Of a stretch of DNA of 64,000 nt, positions 27,142 through 35,158 are shown one piece after another. The DNA lies in NCBI GenBank assembly GCA_963783335.1, contig CAWAND010000010.1, forward strand, positions 248,001-312,000, read 5' to 3'. Made by a program: the position numbers and the translations under genes. Positions within the stretch are counted from its first letter, which is position 1; each line of letters starts with the position of its first letter. The notes beneath the pieces are model-generated. The model was not told the DNA's origin. It was given only the letters and a program-made list of their open reading frames with translations, and made no database searches. Source of the DNA: CAWAND01 sp963783335. Lineage in GTDB: Bacteria; Chloroflexota; Anaerolineae; Anaerolineales; E44-bin32.

Positions 27142-27767
27142 GCGATCAATTTCAACTCCGATGCTATGTCTACCTCGACCGGATGCAGCCGCAGTTCTCG
27201 GCCTTTATCGGCACCATTACGCAGGGCGACCTCTCAACCGAGGGTATGGCATCGCTCTACATCGAGATGGCCCCGAGCAACGAGGTCTTCCGCGTGGTCG
27301 ATATCGCCGTCAAAGCCACCCGGGCCAGGCCCGGCGTTCAGTTCGTCGAACGCGAATTCGGAACGTTCGAGGTGCATCACGACGAACAGGCCGAGGTGCT
27401 GGAAGCCGGCCGGATCGTACTTGATCGCTTCGGCCTCAAGCGCGAAGACCGGGTCAAACCAGAAGTCGTGTCGACCCAGGTGATCACCAACGTCGACCCG
27501 TACCAGGCTCAGCTCCTCAATCGGTTCCGCAAGGGCGCTATGCTGATCCCGGGCCAGACACTTTTGGTCATGGAAACCGCCCCTGCAGCCTACATCACGT
27601 ATGCCTGCAACGAAGCTGAGAAGGCGACTTCTGTCAATCTCGTCCACTTCTCCGGAATCGGACGGTTTGGGCGCATGTGGCTGGCCGGGACAGAATCCGA
27701 GATCGTCACAGCCCGTGACGCTGCCGTCCAGGCCATCGAAGGGCTTGAAGGTCGAGTCAGCGTCTGA
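27138..27767 (+). CDS. BMC-T tandem-domain trimeric shell protein
   Basis: 209 residues with two BMC domains in tandem. The first (about 5-100) contains MASLYIEMAPSNEVFRVVD; the second (about 105-209) contains AMLIPGQTLLVMETAPAAY and ends in AVQAIEGLEGRVSV. Trimeric BMC-T proteins often have a gated or larger pore, suitable for cofactors or bulky substrates such as sugar phosphates. The start ATG overlaps the eutJ stop by four bases. The gated double-stacking type (CsoS1D-like) is suggested by general resemblance, but I cannot decide it without a structure model. Confidence 0.92.
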   Translation: MSDQFQLRCYVYLDRMQPQFSAFIGTITQGDLSTEGMASLYIEMAPSNEVFRVVDIAVKATRARPGVQFVEREFGTFEVHHDEQAEVLEAGRIVLDRFGLKREDRVKPEVVSTQVITNVDPYQAQLLNRFRKGAMLIPGQTLLVMETAPAAYITYACNEAEKATSVNLVHFSGIGRFGRMWLAGTESEIVTARDAAVQAIEGLEGRVSV

Positions 27768-27778
27768 AAGGGACGGAT

Positions 27779-28132
27779 ATGCGGCGCGGCGAGTTCTACA
27801 CCGAAATCGACATCATTGACATGGTGAGAGCCGGGAAGCGATCACTGGTGTTGAACCAAGACGATCGCATCACCGACGTGGCGCGCGAGCGCGCGTTGAA
27901 AGAAGGCATCAACATCGCCCGCCCGCCCTCGGAAGCGGCCAAACGCCCTGAGTATCAGGCCCCTGCGATGTCATCCAAAAGCCGTCCTGGCACGGCCAGC
28001 ACCACTGACCGGCGAGACGACATCCAACGACGTGTACAGAAGGCCGTCCGGGCCAAATTGGGCGAAAGTGTCGATGCGCAGATGATCGACGATGTCATCC
28101 GGCGTGTGCTCGATCAATTGGGGATCCATTAG
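27779..28132 (+). CDS. Small BMC-operon protein: EutQ-N-like domain plus C-terminal helix
   Basis: 117 residues in three parts. Residues 1-47 (ending DVARERALKEGINI) resemble the short N-terminal segment of EutQ-type proteins. Residues about 48-80 are a Pro/Ser/Arg-rich linker. Residues about 82-117 are two amphipathic helices (RRVQKAVRAKLGE and AQMIDDVIRRVLDQLG) that resemble the encapsulation peptides on RpiB, DeoC and the aldehyde dehydrogenase. It has no catalytic motif. The gene lies 11 bases after BMC-T and one base before the second BMC-P gene. A linker or assembly role between cargo and shell is inferred from this layout. Confidence 0.75.
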   Translation: MRRGEFYTEIDIIDMVRAGKRSLVLNQDDRITDVARERALKEGINIARPPSEAAKRPEYQAPAMSSKSRPGTASTTDRRDDIQRRVQKAVRAKLGESVDAQMIDDVIRRVLDQLGIH

Positions 28133-28133
28133 C

Positions 28134-28448
28134 ATGCTGCTGGGCAGGGTGCTTGGTCGGGCTGTGTGCACAATCAAGATCGACGGCATTCAAGGCGTCC
28201 AGCTGTCGTTGGTGCAGCCCCTGGACAAAAAGCTCACCCCGGTCGATACCGTTCAGGTTGCGGCTGACGTCGTGGAAGCCGGCCCGGGAGACTTGTGTCT
28301 TCTGACGCGATCACGTGAAGCCGCTTTGGCAATGCGCGACGAAACCTTCGTGCCTGTCGACCTGGCAATCGTAGGTGTTGTTGACGAGTTGGAGGTTCGG
28401 GAAGGTATCGACATCGAGCTTGCTCCCGGCTACAACACCTTCACCTAG
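28134..28448 (+). CDS. BMC-P shell vertex protein (EutN/CcmL type), copy 2
   Basis: 104 residues. MLLGRVLGRAVCTIKI begins the fold, and GPGDLCLLTRSREAAL and VDLAIVGVVDELEV close it. It is more divergent than copies 1 and 3, and it has an extra acidic C terminus of about 15 residues. I set the start at the ATG at 28134, one base after the previous stop, because the upstream in-frame part lies in the preceding gene. Several distinct BMC-P pentamers in one operon are common in BMC loci of this type. Confidence 0.92.
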   Translation: MLLGRVLGRAVCTIKIDGIQGVQLSLVQPLDKKLTPVDTVQVAADVVEAGPGDLCLLTRSREAALAMRDETFVPVDLAIVGVVDELEVREGIDIELAPGYNTFT

Positions 28449-28456
28449 GCAACTTC

Positions 28457-28732
28457 ATGGTCATTGGAAAAGTCGTAGGCACAGTCGTCACGACGATCAG
28501 CCATCCACACTTTAAGAATCGGCGTCTACTCGTGGTTCAGCCCCTGGATCTAGAAGGGGAGGAACGAGGGGATTTCGTGGCGCTGGACAATTCCCACGCT
28601 GGCATCGGGGACACGGTGTTGGTCAACCGGGAGGGCAATGGCGCTCGCCAAGCCTTAAATATCCCGGGGGGCTGTGTGATCTCCGTTATCGTCGGGATCG
28701 TCAATTCCGTCCAAATCTATGACCAGCAGTGA
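28457..28732 (+). CDS. BMC-P shell vertex protein (EutN/CcmL type), copy 3
   Basis: 91 residues, a compact BMC-P domain with MVIGKVVGTVVTTISHPHF at the start and VISVIVGIVNSVQIY at the end. It resembles copy 1 more than copy 2. It starts 8 bases after copy 2, and its last 14 bases overlap the start of the signalling gene, tying shell-vertex and signalling expression together. Confidence 0.94.
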   Translation: MVIGKVVGTVVTTISHPHFKNRRLLVVQPLDLEGEERGDFVALDNSHAGIGDTVLVNREGNGARQALNIPGGCVISVIVGIVNSVQIYDQQ

Positions 28733-30386
28733 AAGCACATCCGCTGCCCCCAATGTCGTCGTCATCGCTGATATCCGCAGCAACGCTCAAGGCATTATCG
28801 ATCGCATTCTGAGTCCGGCCGGTATTCATGCGTGGCAGGATGGCGAGGACGCGCCGCCCCCGGATGTCCTCGTGGTGGACGTCTCCCAGCTGCGCGGCGA
28901 TCCGCTGGCAGGCTTGCGCGCCCGACGCGCAAAAGGTGACGAGGCGCCTGCGATTGTGCTGGCGGCGCACTTTCCGGCCGCCCGCCTGCGCGACCTGTTT
29001 CGTACCGGCGTTGCTGATGTGCTGCTTAAGCCCTACAAGGGCGTCGATCTCTGCCGAGCAATCTTCGAATTGCGGGAAGCCCGCGCCACCGAAGTCAGCA
29101 CGCAGATGCTGGCTCGACGCCTTCAGTCAACCCGTGAACAGGCACGTCAACGTACCGAGGAAATCCGTTGGTTGAGCGAAATCGGACGCGTGGTCGCCAG
29201 CCTGGACGACCTTGATGAGATTCTGCGCCGCCTGGTGGAAGCGGCCGCATTTCTGACCGACGCCGAAGAGGCCAATATCTACCTGGCCGAACCAGACACC
29301 GACGAGGTGGTTCTGAGAGCCAGCAAGCAGGTGGGAGAACGCCACGGCACCCTGCAACGGCTGCGGACCACGGACACCCTGGCCGGCCAGGTCTATCGCA
29401 CCGGCCAACCCTTGCTTCGCAAACCCCAGTGGGAGGGGGGACCTGTCAAGGTCCAAACTGGCTTCCTCGTCCAATCTCTGATCAAGGTCCCCATCCGCGT
29501 TGGCAAGGATGTTGTGGGGGTCCTGGGCGTTTACAATCGCATGGCCCCAAGATCATTTAATGAGCATCATCTGGGGGTGCTCATGGCTTTGGCCGACTGG
29601 GCCGGCGTGGCGCTCGAACACGCCGCGCAACCTTCTGCCCCGGCCACCGCCAAGGCGGCTGCGGCAAGCGCGGCCGAAACGCCTGAGAAGCGGGATGAGG
29701 TTTCGGCTGTGCCGGCCGGGATGCTCAAAGGGCTGAAGTCAGCCCGACAGCTTGTGCATCGGTTGGCCAACGACCCAGCCGGGGGGAATCTGACCAAAGA
29801 ACAACGCCAGCTGCTCGCCGCCCTATCCAGGGTGATCTCCGAGTTGGAGCGAATGCCCTTGACGGTGATCGACGATCAACATGCCAAGGGCCTGGTCAAC
29901 CTATCTCAGATCAGCCGCAAAGTGGCTGAGGAGCTGCAGTTGGCGGCATCCCAGCGGGGTCTTCAGCTCGTCGTGGAGCCTGGCCAGGGGCTGCCCTTGG
30001 TGAACATCGACCAGGATCAGACCCAGCGCGTGGTGCAGGCCTTGACGGCGGCTGCCATACGACGAACACGGCGGGGGCGGGTTGTTCTTGGAGTGCATAG
30101 CTTCCAGGTCACTGCCGGCCGGAGCGACACCTTCCCGCTTCCGGATCGCTCCATCCTGAAGGATGGCCTTTGGTTGGCCATACGAGTGGCCGACACGAGC
30201 GGCGGACTATCGCCAGATACGGTTCGGGCCTTCGAGGAGCCAGTACCTGACCCAGGCGCGGGCCGGCTTGGGCCCGGATTATCGATGGGTGAAATCCGCA
30301 TGATCGTTGAGAGTATGGGCGGACATCTGTGGCATGAACAGACGCCTGCCAGCACCGCCATTGTCTTCGCCATTCCGTCCCAGTGA
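28719..30386 (+). CDS. REC-GAF-pseudokinase signalling protein in the BMC operon
   Basis: 555 residues. A receiver-like domain (about 10-125) keeps the Asp in VLVVDVSQL and the Lys in LLKPYKG. A coiled segment (about 130-160) leads to a GAF domain (about 160-305; YLAEPDTDEVVLRASKQ, FLVQSLIKVPI). A histidine-kinase-like C-terminal half follows (about 340-555). The ATPase part lacks the Asn of the N box and has DTSGG where DxGxG is expected, so it is probably not an active kinase. There is no HTH. Its start overlaps the last BMC-P gene by 14 bases, so it belongs to the compartment operon. A sensing or scaffold role for substrate or redox state is a guess. Confidence 0.82.
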   Translation: MTSSESTSAAPNVVVIADIRSNAQGIIDRILSPAGIHAWQDGEDAPPPDVLVVDVSQLRGDPLAGLRARRAKGDEAPAIVLAAHFPAARLRDLFRTGVADVLLKPYKGVDLCRAIFELREARATEVSTQMLARRLQSTREQARQRTEEIRWLSEIGRVVASLDDLDEILRRLVEAAAFLTDAEEANIYLAEPDTDEVVLRASKQVGERHGTLQRLRTTDTLAGQVYRTGQPLLRKPQWEGGPVKVQTGFLVQSLIKVPIRVGKDVVGVLGVYNRMAPRSFNEHHLGVLMALADWAGVALEHAAQPSAPATAKAAAASAAETPEKRDEVSAVPAGMLKGLKSARQLVHRLANDPAGGNLTKEQRQLLAALSRVISELERMPLTVIDDQHAKGLVNLSQISRKVAEELQLAASQRGLQLVVEPGQGLPLVNIDQDQTQRVVQALTAAAIRRTRRGRVVLGVHSFQVTAGRSDTFPLPDRSILKDGLWLAIRVADTSGGLSPDTVRAFEEPVPDPGAGRLGPGLSMGEIRMIVESMGGHLWHEQTPASTAIVFAIPSQ

Positions 30387-30399
30387 AAGCAGGCAAGCC

Positions 30400-30930
30400 A
30401 TGTCATCCAACAGGCCCGTTTCGGTTGAGGTCTACACGGCCAACCATCGCATTCTCGGCCGCGTGTTGCCTGGATCAGGCGGGCTGTACAGCTACCTGAA
30501 TATTCCGACGCGCTCCTCAATGGAGATTGACGGTGCACACTTAAGCCGGCTGCATCAGCCGGGACGCCTTGTGGCGCGCTATCCACGCATCTGGCTGGCC
30601 AAGGAGCGCATCATGGCAGTGCTGCTGAGCAGCCGTTCTGAAATTGGCCCGGTCTCCATTGCACGTGGCGGCTATTCTACGCTCGTTACTCATTACGTCC
30701 ACATATTGTTGGAAGGGTACGAGATCAAGGGGGGAATGGAGACACCGGGCAAGGTCGATTTCGCTTCCATCCTTGCCGAGAAGGAGACCGGGTTCTCGCC
30801 GCTGCTCTCGGCTCACCTGGAGGCAGTCTTGTTCTCCGACATCCGAGCCGAAGCCCCGGCAATGCTCTTCAATCACACCCTCGTGAGCGGGATGACGCTG
30901 CTGCCCAAAGAGGATTTCGAGGGCGGCTAG
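30400..30930 (+). CDS. Uncharacterised protein of the BMC operon
   Basis: 176 residues, soluble, no signal peptide or membrane segment. The N terminus (VEVYTANHRILGRVLPG, then YLNIPTRSSMEIDGAHLSRL) suggests a small beta-rich domain; the middle, with HYVHILLEGYEIKGGMETPG, is conserved-looking but I do not recognise the family. The C terminus is predicted to be helical. It begins 13 bases after the pseudokinase gene, with the ATG at 30400. It may be a shell accessory or signalling partner; no function can be given from sequence. Confidence 0.75.
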   Translation: MSSNRPVSVEVYTANHRILGRVLPGSGGLYSYLNIPTRSSMEIDGAHLSRLHQPGRLVARYPRIWLAKERIMAVLLSSRSEIGPVSIARGGYSTLVTHYVHILLEGYEIKGGMETPGKVDFASILAEKETGFSPLLSAHLEAVLFSDIRAEAPAMLFNHTLVSGMTLLPKEDFEGG

Positions 30931-30969
30931 CCCGCTTCCTGTCACAACAATCGATCATTGGGAGAGCGA

Positions 30970-31452
30970 ATGGCCAAGAAGTACGTTCAGGATTACATGC
31001 CCGACAATGTCTGCTTTGGTTGTGGGACACAGAACCCAGACGGACTGCATATCAAGAGCTTCATCGAGGGGGATGAATGCGTGTGTGTGTGGGAGTCCCA
31101 ATCCAGATACCATGGCTGGGAGACCGTGATCAACGGTGGGATTTTGGCCACCTTGATTGATTGTCACTCCATGGCCACAGCCCTATCGGCCGCCTACGAT
31201 GCCGAGGGCCGGCCATGGGGCTCTGAGCCGGTCTACCGCTATGCGACGGGCACGATCACGGTGCGGTACCTCAAGCCAACCTCCAATGAACACCCCATCA
31301 CCCTTCGTGCACGGTTGGTGAGCATGACCGGTCGCAAGAGCCAAGTTCATTGCGACGTCTTTGTTGAGAATGAAAAGACCGCCGAAGCGGACACTGTCGC
31401 CATCCGCGTCATGGAGGGCCGACCCGAAAGCGAAGAGACACCCTTTCATTAG
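30970..31452 (+). CDS. PaaI/YbgC-type hotdog-fold thioesterase
   Basis: 160 residues with the hotdog signature INGGILATLIDCHSMATA and a typical closing strand VHCDVFVENEKTAEADT. Enzymes of this fold hydrolyse acyl-CoA or acyl-ACP thioesters. The N terminus carries a CFGCG motif, common in this subgroup. The ATG at 30970 has GGGAGAG upstream. It follows the BMC operon by 39 bases on the same strand. If it acts on acetyl-CoA from the compartment, it would free CoA and acetate; this is inference from position only, as the specificity of these enzymes is broad. Confidence 0.85.
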   Translation: MAKKYVQDYMPDNVCFGCGTQNPDGLHIKSFIEGDECVCVWESQSRYHGWETVINGGILATLIDCHSMATALSAAYDAEGRPWGSEPVYRYATGTITVRYLKPTSNEHPITLRARLVSMTGRKSQVHCDVFVENEKTAEADTVAIRVMEGRPESEETPFH

Positions 31453-31489
31453 TCGGTTCGCTGGGCCTCGTCTGCCCCAAGGGGCGTAA

Positions 31490-31909
31490 CTACATCAGGC
31501 GCCCGTATTCTACGCGGATGCACCGATCCTGGATCATCGGAACACCAGCCCTCTCGGCCACCTTGGCCGCCTCCTCACTGCGAATCCCAAGTTGAGCCCA
31601 AATGACTCGAAGGCTGGGGAGATTGTTGACGGCCGCTTCAACAATCGGCGGTAGAGCTTCAGACGGCCGGAAGATATCGACGATGTCGATGATCTCGGCC
31701 ACATCCGGCGGCAAGTCGGCCAAGGATGGATAGGCGTCTTCTCCCATCAGACTGTCCGCCAGTGGATTGATGGGCACGATATGGTAACCCTTGCTCATCA
31801 TGTACGAGGTCACGCTTCGGCTGGTCTTGGCCGGGTTTCTTGAGAGACCGACCACGGCGATCACTTTGCTATCCCGAAATATGTTTCGAATCTCAATATC
31901 GTCTTCCAT
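31490..31909 (-). CDS. CoA-binding (Rossmann-fold) protein, YccU type
   Basis: 139 residues, a single CoA_binding_2 domain. IRNIFRDSKVIAVVGLSRNP is the glycine-rich nucleotide-binding start and IDIVDIFRPSEALPPIV is typical of the family; RCIRVEYGRLM ends it. Proteins of this type bind CoA but have no proven enzyme activity. I set the start at the ATG at 31909 because the fold begins there; an ATG 33 bases upstream is also open. It is convergent with the thioesterase, with 37 bases between. Confidence 0.9.
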   Translation of the reverse strand: MEDDIEIRNIFRDSKVIAVVGLSRNPAKTSRSVTSYMMSKGYHIVPINPLADSLMGEDAYPSLADLPPDVAEIIDIVDIFRPSEALPPIVEAAVNNLPSLRVIWAQLGIRSEEAAKVAERAGVPMIQDRCIRVEYGRLM

Positions 31910-32109
31910 TCGCACCTGCTCTTGAAATCTGTACGTTGGCAACCCCTGACTTCATCATAAGTGATTTGGGGATTGGGGCATCCCTGGCTGCCTTCTATTC
32001 CAACCCAGCATGACCAACTTGTCGATCGGTGCGCCCTGGACCGACCTATCCAAGGGGCTGGACAGAGCCTCTGTAATGGAATCACGCGTCGTTGGCTGAG
32101 GGGGGATGC

Positions 32110-33532
32110 ATGACGCTCTTCTGGCTCAGCCTGGTGTGGATGGCTGGCATCGCCATCTCACTTCCGGCTGACCTCACCAGCCCACAATGGGCGAGCCTGG
32201 TTGGCCTGAGCCTGACAGCTTCGCTCCTGTTCCGAAAACGTAAGCTCCAGCGCTGGACATTTGTGATTTTCTTTCACAATATGCCTGGGTGCGTGGCGCG
32301 CACACGTCACCAAGCCAGTGATTGATGAAACCCATGTCAGCCGCTTCAACGATTTCACACGACCGGTGCAGCTCACGGTCTACTACTTTCACCGGCTGTC
32401 GGTAGCATCGGTACTTGCCAATCGTGCCATTCTGCCAGTGCAGCCCGCAGTCATGGTCCTGGCGGGTCTGGCCACGATGGTCGGGTCAATCTGGCTGGCA
32501 GCCGGCCAAATCCTAGCCTTGATCGCCTGGCCTTTCGCCGCATACACCATCCGCGCCGTCACCTGGTTCGCCGCACTCCCGATGGCCAATCTAGGCCTCG
32601 GATGGATCGATCCCCTTTGGGTGGCGGGGTTCTACGTCCTACTCTTCGGAATCACGTCTGCCGGGCACCTTCCAAATCTGCCCAAGCCGCGCTGGCCGTC
32701 GATTCCCCTACTGGCCAGCCTGGCAGCCTTGGCCGTGGGCGTTTTTGTCACATGGGACAATGTCGGCCGTCGCCCCGATGGACGCCTTCATCTTTCAATC
32801 TTCGATACGCGCGGGGGCCAAGCTGCGCTAATACGAACGGCTTCCGGCCGGGCGGTGTTGATCGACGGTGGGCGGAGTCCGATTGCACTGGAGCACCAAC
32901 TGGCGGCGCGCCTGCCTCCTTTCAACCGAAGCATCGACTGGCTTGTCCTTGCCAGCTCCCAGGAGCAGGATCTGCTCGGCCTGAGTGACCTTACCGATCG
33001 CTTCGCGGTGAGAGGCGTACTCGCCGACGAAAGCGCCGGCGATGGTCCCGCCTGGGCATTGACCAGGACACTGCATGAAGATGGCACCCCTTTCGCTCGC
33101 TTCCATCCCGGCACGGCACTTGACCTGGGCAGCGGAGCTCAGCTTTCGATTATGGGTGCCGATGGGGGCGAAGGCGCGATCGCAGTCACGTTGGATCGCG
33201 CCAGAGTTGTGATGGTCTCAGGATCTCAGATCGAGGCCTTGGCCCACATGCCAGAGCTGAACCCGGTTCACGCCTCCGTGGTCGTCCTGAGACAAGCCAG
33301 CCAGGTCACCCCGCAAACGGCGCAGTGGCTCGTCACATTGGCGCCCTCGCTTGTTGTGCTGTCGAGCGACTCGGCCGACCAAACCAGTCTTCCATCACCG
33401 GCTCTGGAATCGGTGTTCGCCGCAGAGCGCCTGTTGCGCACGGACCAGCTGGGCACGATCGAAATCACCACGGACGGCACCCATCTGTGGGCCGCCAGCG
33501 AGAGAAGGCCTCGGGACATTCCCGGCCCCTAG
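32110..33532 (+). pseudogene. comEC: comEC with a large internal deletion
   Basis: Two frames show the two ends of a ComEC DNA-uptake channel. The first (32110-32325) is the N-terminal membrane start, LFWLSLVWMAGIAISLP, with its usual hydrophobic pair. The second (32318-33532) begins just before the end of the Competence domain (VYYFHRLSVASVLANRAILP) and continues through the last membrane helices into the beta-lactamase-like domain. A normal ComEC is about 750 residues, so ~330 residues with the OB fold and most of the channel are missing, and the frames do not match. In the C-terminal domain the HxHxDH metal site is replaced by SSQEQD. This cannot make a working channel. Confidence 0.75.
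32261..32279. promoter_or_regulatory. Imperfect Rex/CRP-like dyad (N7) at the comEC junction
   Basis: TTGTGA-N7-TCACAA, one base longer than the four good sites in this window, and lying at the point where the comEC sequence breaks. Probably not a working operator in its present place; could be a relic of whatever was joined here. Confidence 0.25.
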
Positions 33533-33755
33533 GATCTGCCTTCCTGATCGGAAACCACCTGTGCCCGTCGCCTGACCGGATGTGTCCGCTGATCCACCGG
33601 GCAAACCCCAGCCCCAGTCCGGAACGCCCCTGGCTGCCCAGGATGAATCATGATCACGGCAGGCATTCGACCTGGAGCTCAACCGCCCGCAAGGCGGCCC
33701 TGGCCGAGGAGAAAGACTGACACCAATATCTGGTTCTTTTGCCGGGCAATGGAAC

Positions 33756-33792
33756 AAGGAAAAGGAGCCTCAAGCTGATGACCGGGGGCTCC
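33756..33792 (-). terminator. Possible terminator of the NAL1-like protease pair
   Basis: On the minus strand, a 6-bp stem GGAGCC/GGCTCC (33787-33792 and 33764-33769) with a 17-base loop is followed by TTTTCCTTG. The stem is short, so this is a weak call. Nothing else is recognised in the 285 bases between comEC and the downstream gene. Confidence 0.4.
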
Positions 33793-33817
33793 CAGTTGAA
33801 ACAACACCCCGGGGGAG

Positions 33818-34096
33818 TCAGACGTGGATGTCGAAGTCGCCTACGGGCTGCACATCGACCGGAATGCCCTCGATTTCATCCGGAAGAGCATCTTGAGGTC
33901 GTAGATCGGCCGCCGGCAGCTTGACCTTCACCATAACGACAATCGCCACGTCGCGGGTCGGTTTGCCGCCGGTCTGACGAAACCCAACCCCAACCCCGAC
34001 GACATTGGGTTTGTCCAACAGCTCCGATTCGTGGGCTTGCTTGATGGATCGGGCACGTTCCAATTGCGCCTGGAACGCAGCTTGTGAATCGCTCAC
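33818..34096 (-). CDS. Stand-alone N-terminal-domain homologue of the adjacent protease
   Basis: 92 residues. The core KPNVVGVGVGFRQTGGK and IPVDVQPVGDF match the first ~80 residues of the neighbouring protease (KTNVVGVGRGYKMVKGRK, ETDVVEVGEL), so this is a free-standing copy of its N-terminal domain. Its ATG overlaps the protease stop by four bases (ATGA), so it is made with it. Possibilities include a chaperone, an inhibitor of the prodomain type, or a structural partner; the sequence does not decide. Confidence 0.75.
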   Translation of the reverse strand: MSDSQAAFQAQLERARSIKQAHESELLDKPNVVGVGVGFRQTGGKPTRDVAIVVMVKVKLPAADLRPQDALPDEIEGIPVDVQPVGDFDIHV

Positions 34097-35100
34097 ATTT
34101 CCACCTCGAGGGCGCTGAGCACATCCTCAATCGGGTTGAAGATCGTGGCCTGGTCTGATCCCGCGAACAACAGGCCGACGGCCTTCATCGAATCTCCCGC
34201 AACAAGCAGCGAACCGGAATCGCCGGGAGACGACATTGGACTGCTGATAATCTGGCCTTCGAACCTCGCCCGACGGGATGTGCCGTAGCCCACGGTCACA
34301 GTCGCATCCAAGACGCTGATCTCGCCCGATGTGAAGCCTGTCGTGCGTCCCGACTTTCGCACAGTGAGGCCAAGCTCGGCCGGTCTCGTGCCTTCTACGA
34401 TTCCGATTTCAAGGATCTGGTCGGTAATCACTTCCGGATCAATTGGGGTGGCCACGGCCGCGTCGGCCCGGTTGACGGCGTTGGGGTCGGTGAAGTATGC
34501 CTGCAAACGGTGCTTGGAGCCCAGGCCGCGGGCCAAGCTGTTGCCGAGCCAGGCTACCGCACTGGCGATGGAGCATGAGGACGGTGCCACAGTAAACCGA
34601 ATGGGCACGAAGCGCAGCAAGTGAGCCAGCGTATCCTGGTCAAGACGCCCGCCATCTGCCGCGCCGGGTTGAAGTATGGCATCGCCAATCTGCGCATCGT
34701 TGCTGTTGGCCAACACGTGGTTGTTGGACAGGATCAAGGAGTCACCGGTTGCCCTATCACGAACCACGGCGCCGAAAGTACCGGCTGTGACCTGGTAGTG
34801 GCCCAGGCTGACCCCTGGCGGGGCGGGACGCACCCTTTCCGTGCGAGAGGCTTGCGCAACGAGCTCGCCCACCTCCACCACATCCGTCTCCACCCCATCG
34901 ACGTCTTTGGGGACCAAGGCGTGCGGTTCAAGGGCAGCGCCGGGAACCTTGCGACGAACGAGTACCACCACGCACATCTTGTCCGTCTTGCGCCCTTTGA
35001 CCATCTTATAGCCACGCCCAACGCCCACAACATTCGTCTTTCCCATCAACGCCGGTGTGTGCTTGGCTTGGGCCTGGGAAATGGCGGACTCGTCTGACAT
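34093..35100 (-). CDS. NAL1-like trypsin-fold serine protease
   Basis: 335 residues. After an N-terminal domain of about 80 residues (VVGVGRGYK) comes a chymotrypsin-like fold with a complete triad by motif: His in LSNNHVLAN (about 127), Asp in RADAAVATP (about 214) and Ser in SSPGDSGSLL (about 288). This resembles the NAL1-like/Nal1 N-terminal group of bacterial trypsin-like proteins. No signal peptide is seen, so it should act in the cytoplasm or be exported by an unusual route. The following gene encodes a free copy of its N-terminal domain. The substrate is unknown. Confidence 0.78.
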   Translation of the reverse strand: MSDESAISQAQAKHTPALMGKTNVVGVGRGYKMVKGRKTDKMCVVVLVRRKVPGAALEPHALVPKDVDGVETDVVEVGELVAQASRTERVRPAPPGVSLGHYQVTAGTFGAVVRDRATGDSLILSNNHVLANSNDAQIGDAILQPGAADGGRLDQDTLAHLLRFVPIRFTVAPSSCSIASAVAWLGNSLARGLGSKHRLQAYFTDPNAVNRADAAVATPIDPEVITDQILEIGIVEGTRPAELGLTVRKSGRTTGFTSGEISVLDATVTVGYGTSRRARFEGQIISSPMSSPGDSGSLLVAGDSMKAVGLLFAGSDQATIFNPIEDVLSALEVEM

Positions 35101-35158
35101 CTCATGCTCTCCCTGATCAGTCGACCTCGACGGCCCGGCGTTCGATGGCCGGGGTTCT

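Noticed and set aside
33325..33720. 131-residue plus-strand frame near the comEC end
   Set aside because: It mostly overlaps comEC in another frame; the rest is low-complexity without a start signal.
34082..34098. TTGTGA-N5-TCACAT, similar to the Rex/CRP-like dyad
   Set aside because: The spacing is wrong, one half-site is imperfect, and it lies in coding sequence at the junction of two overlapping genes.
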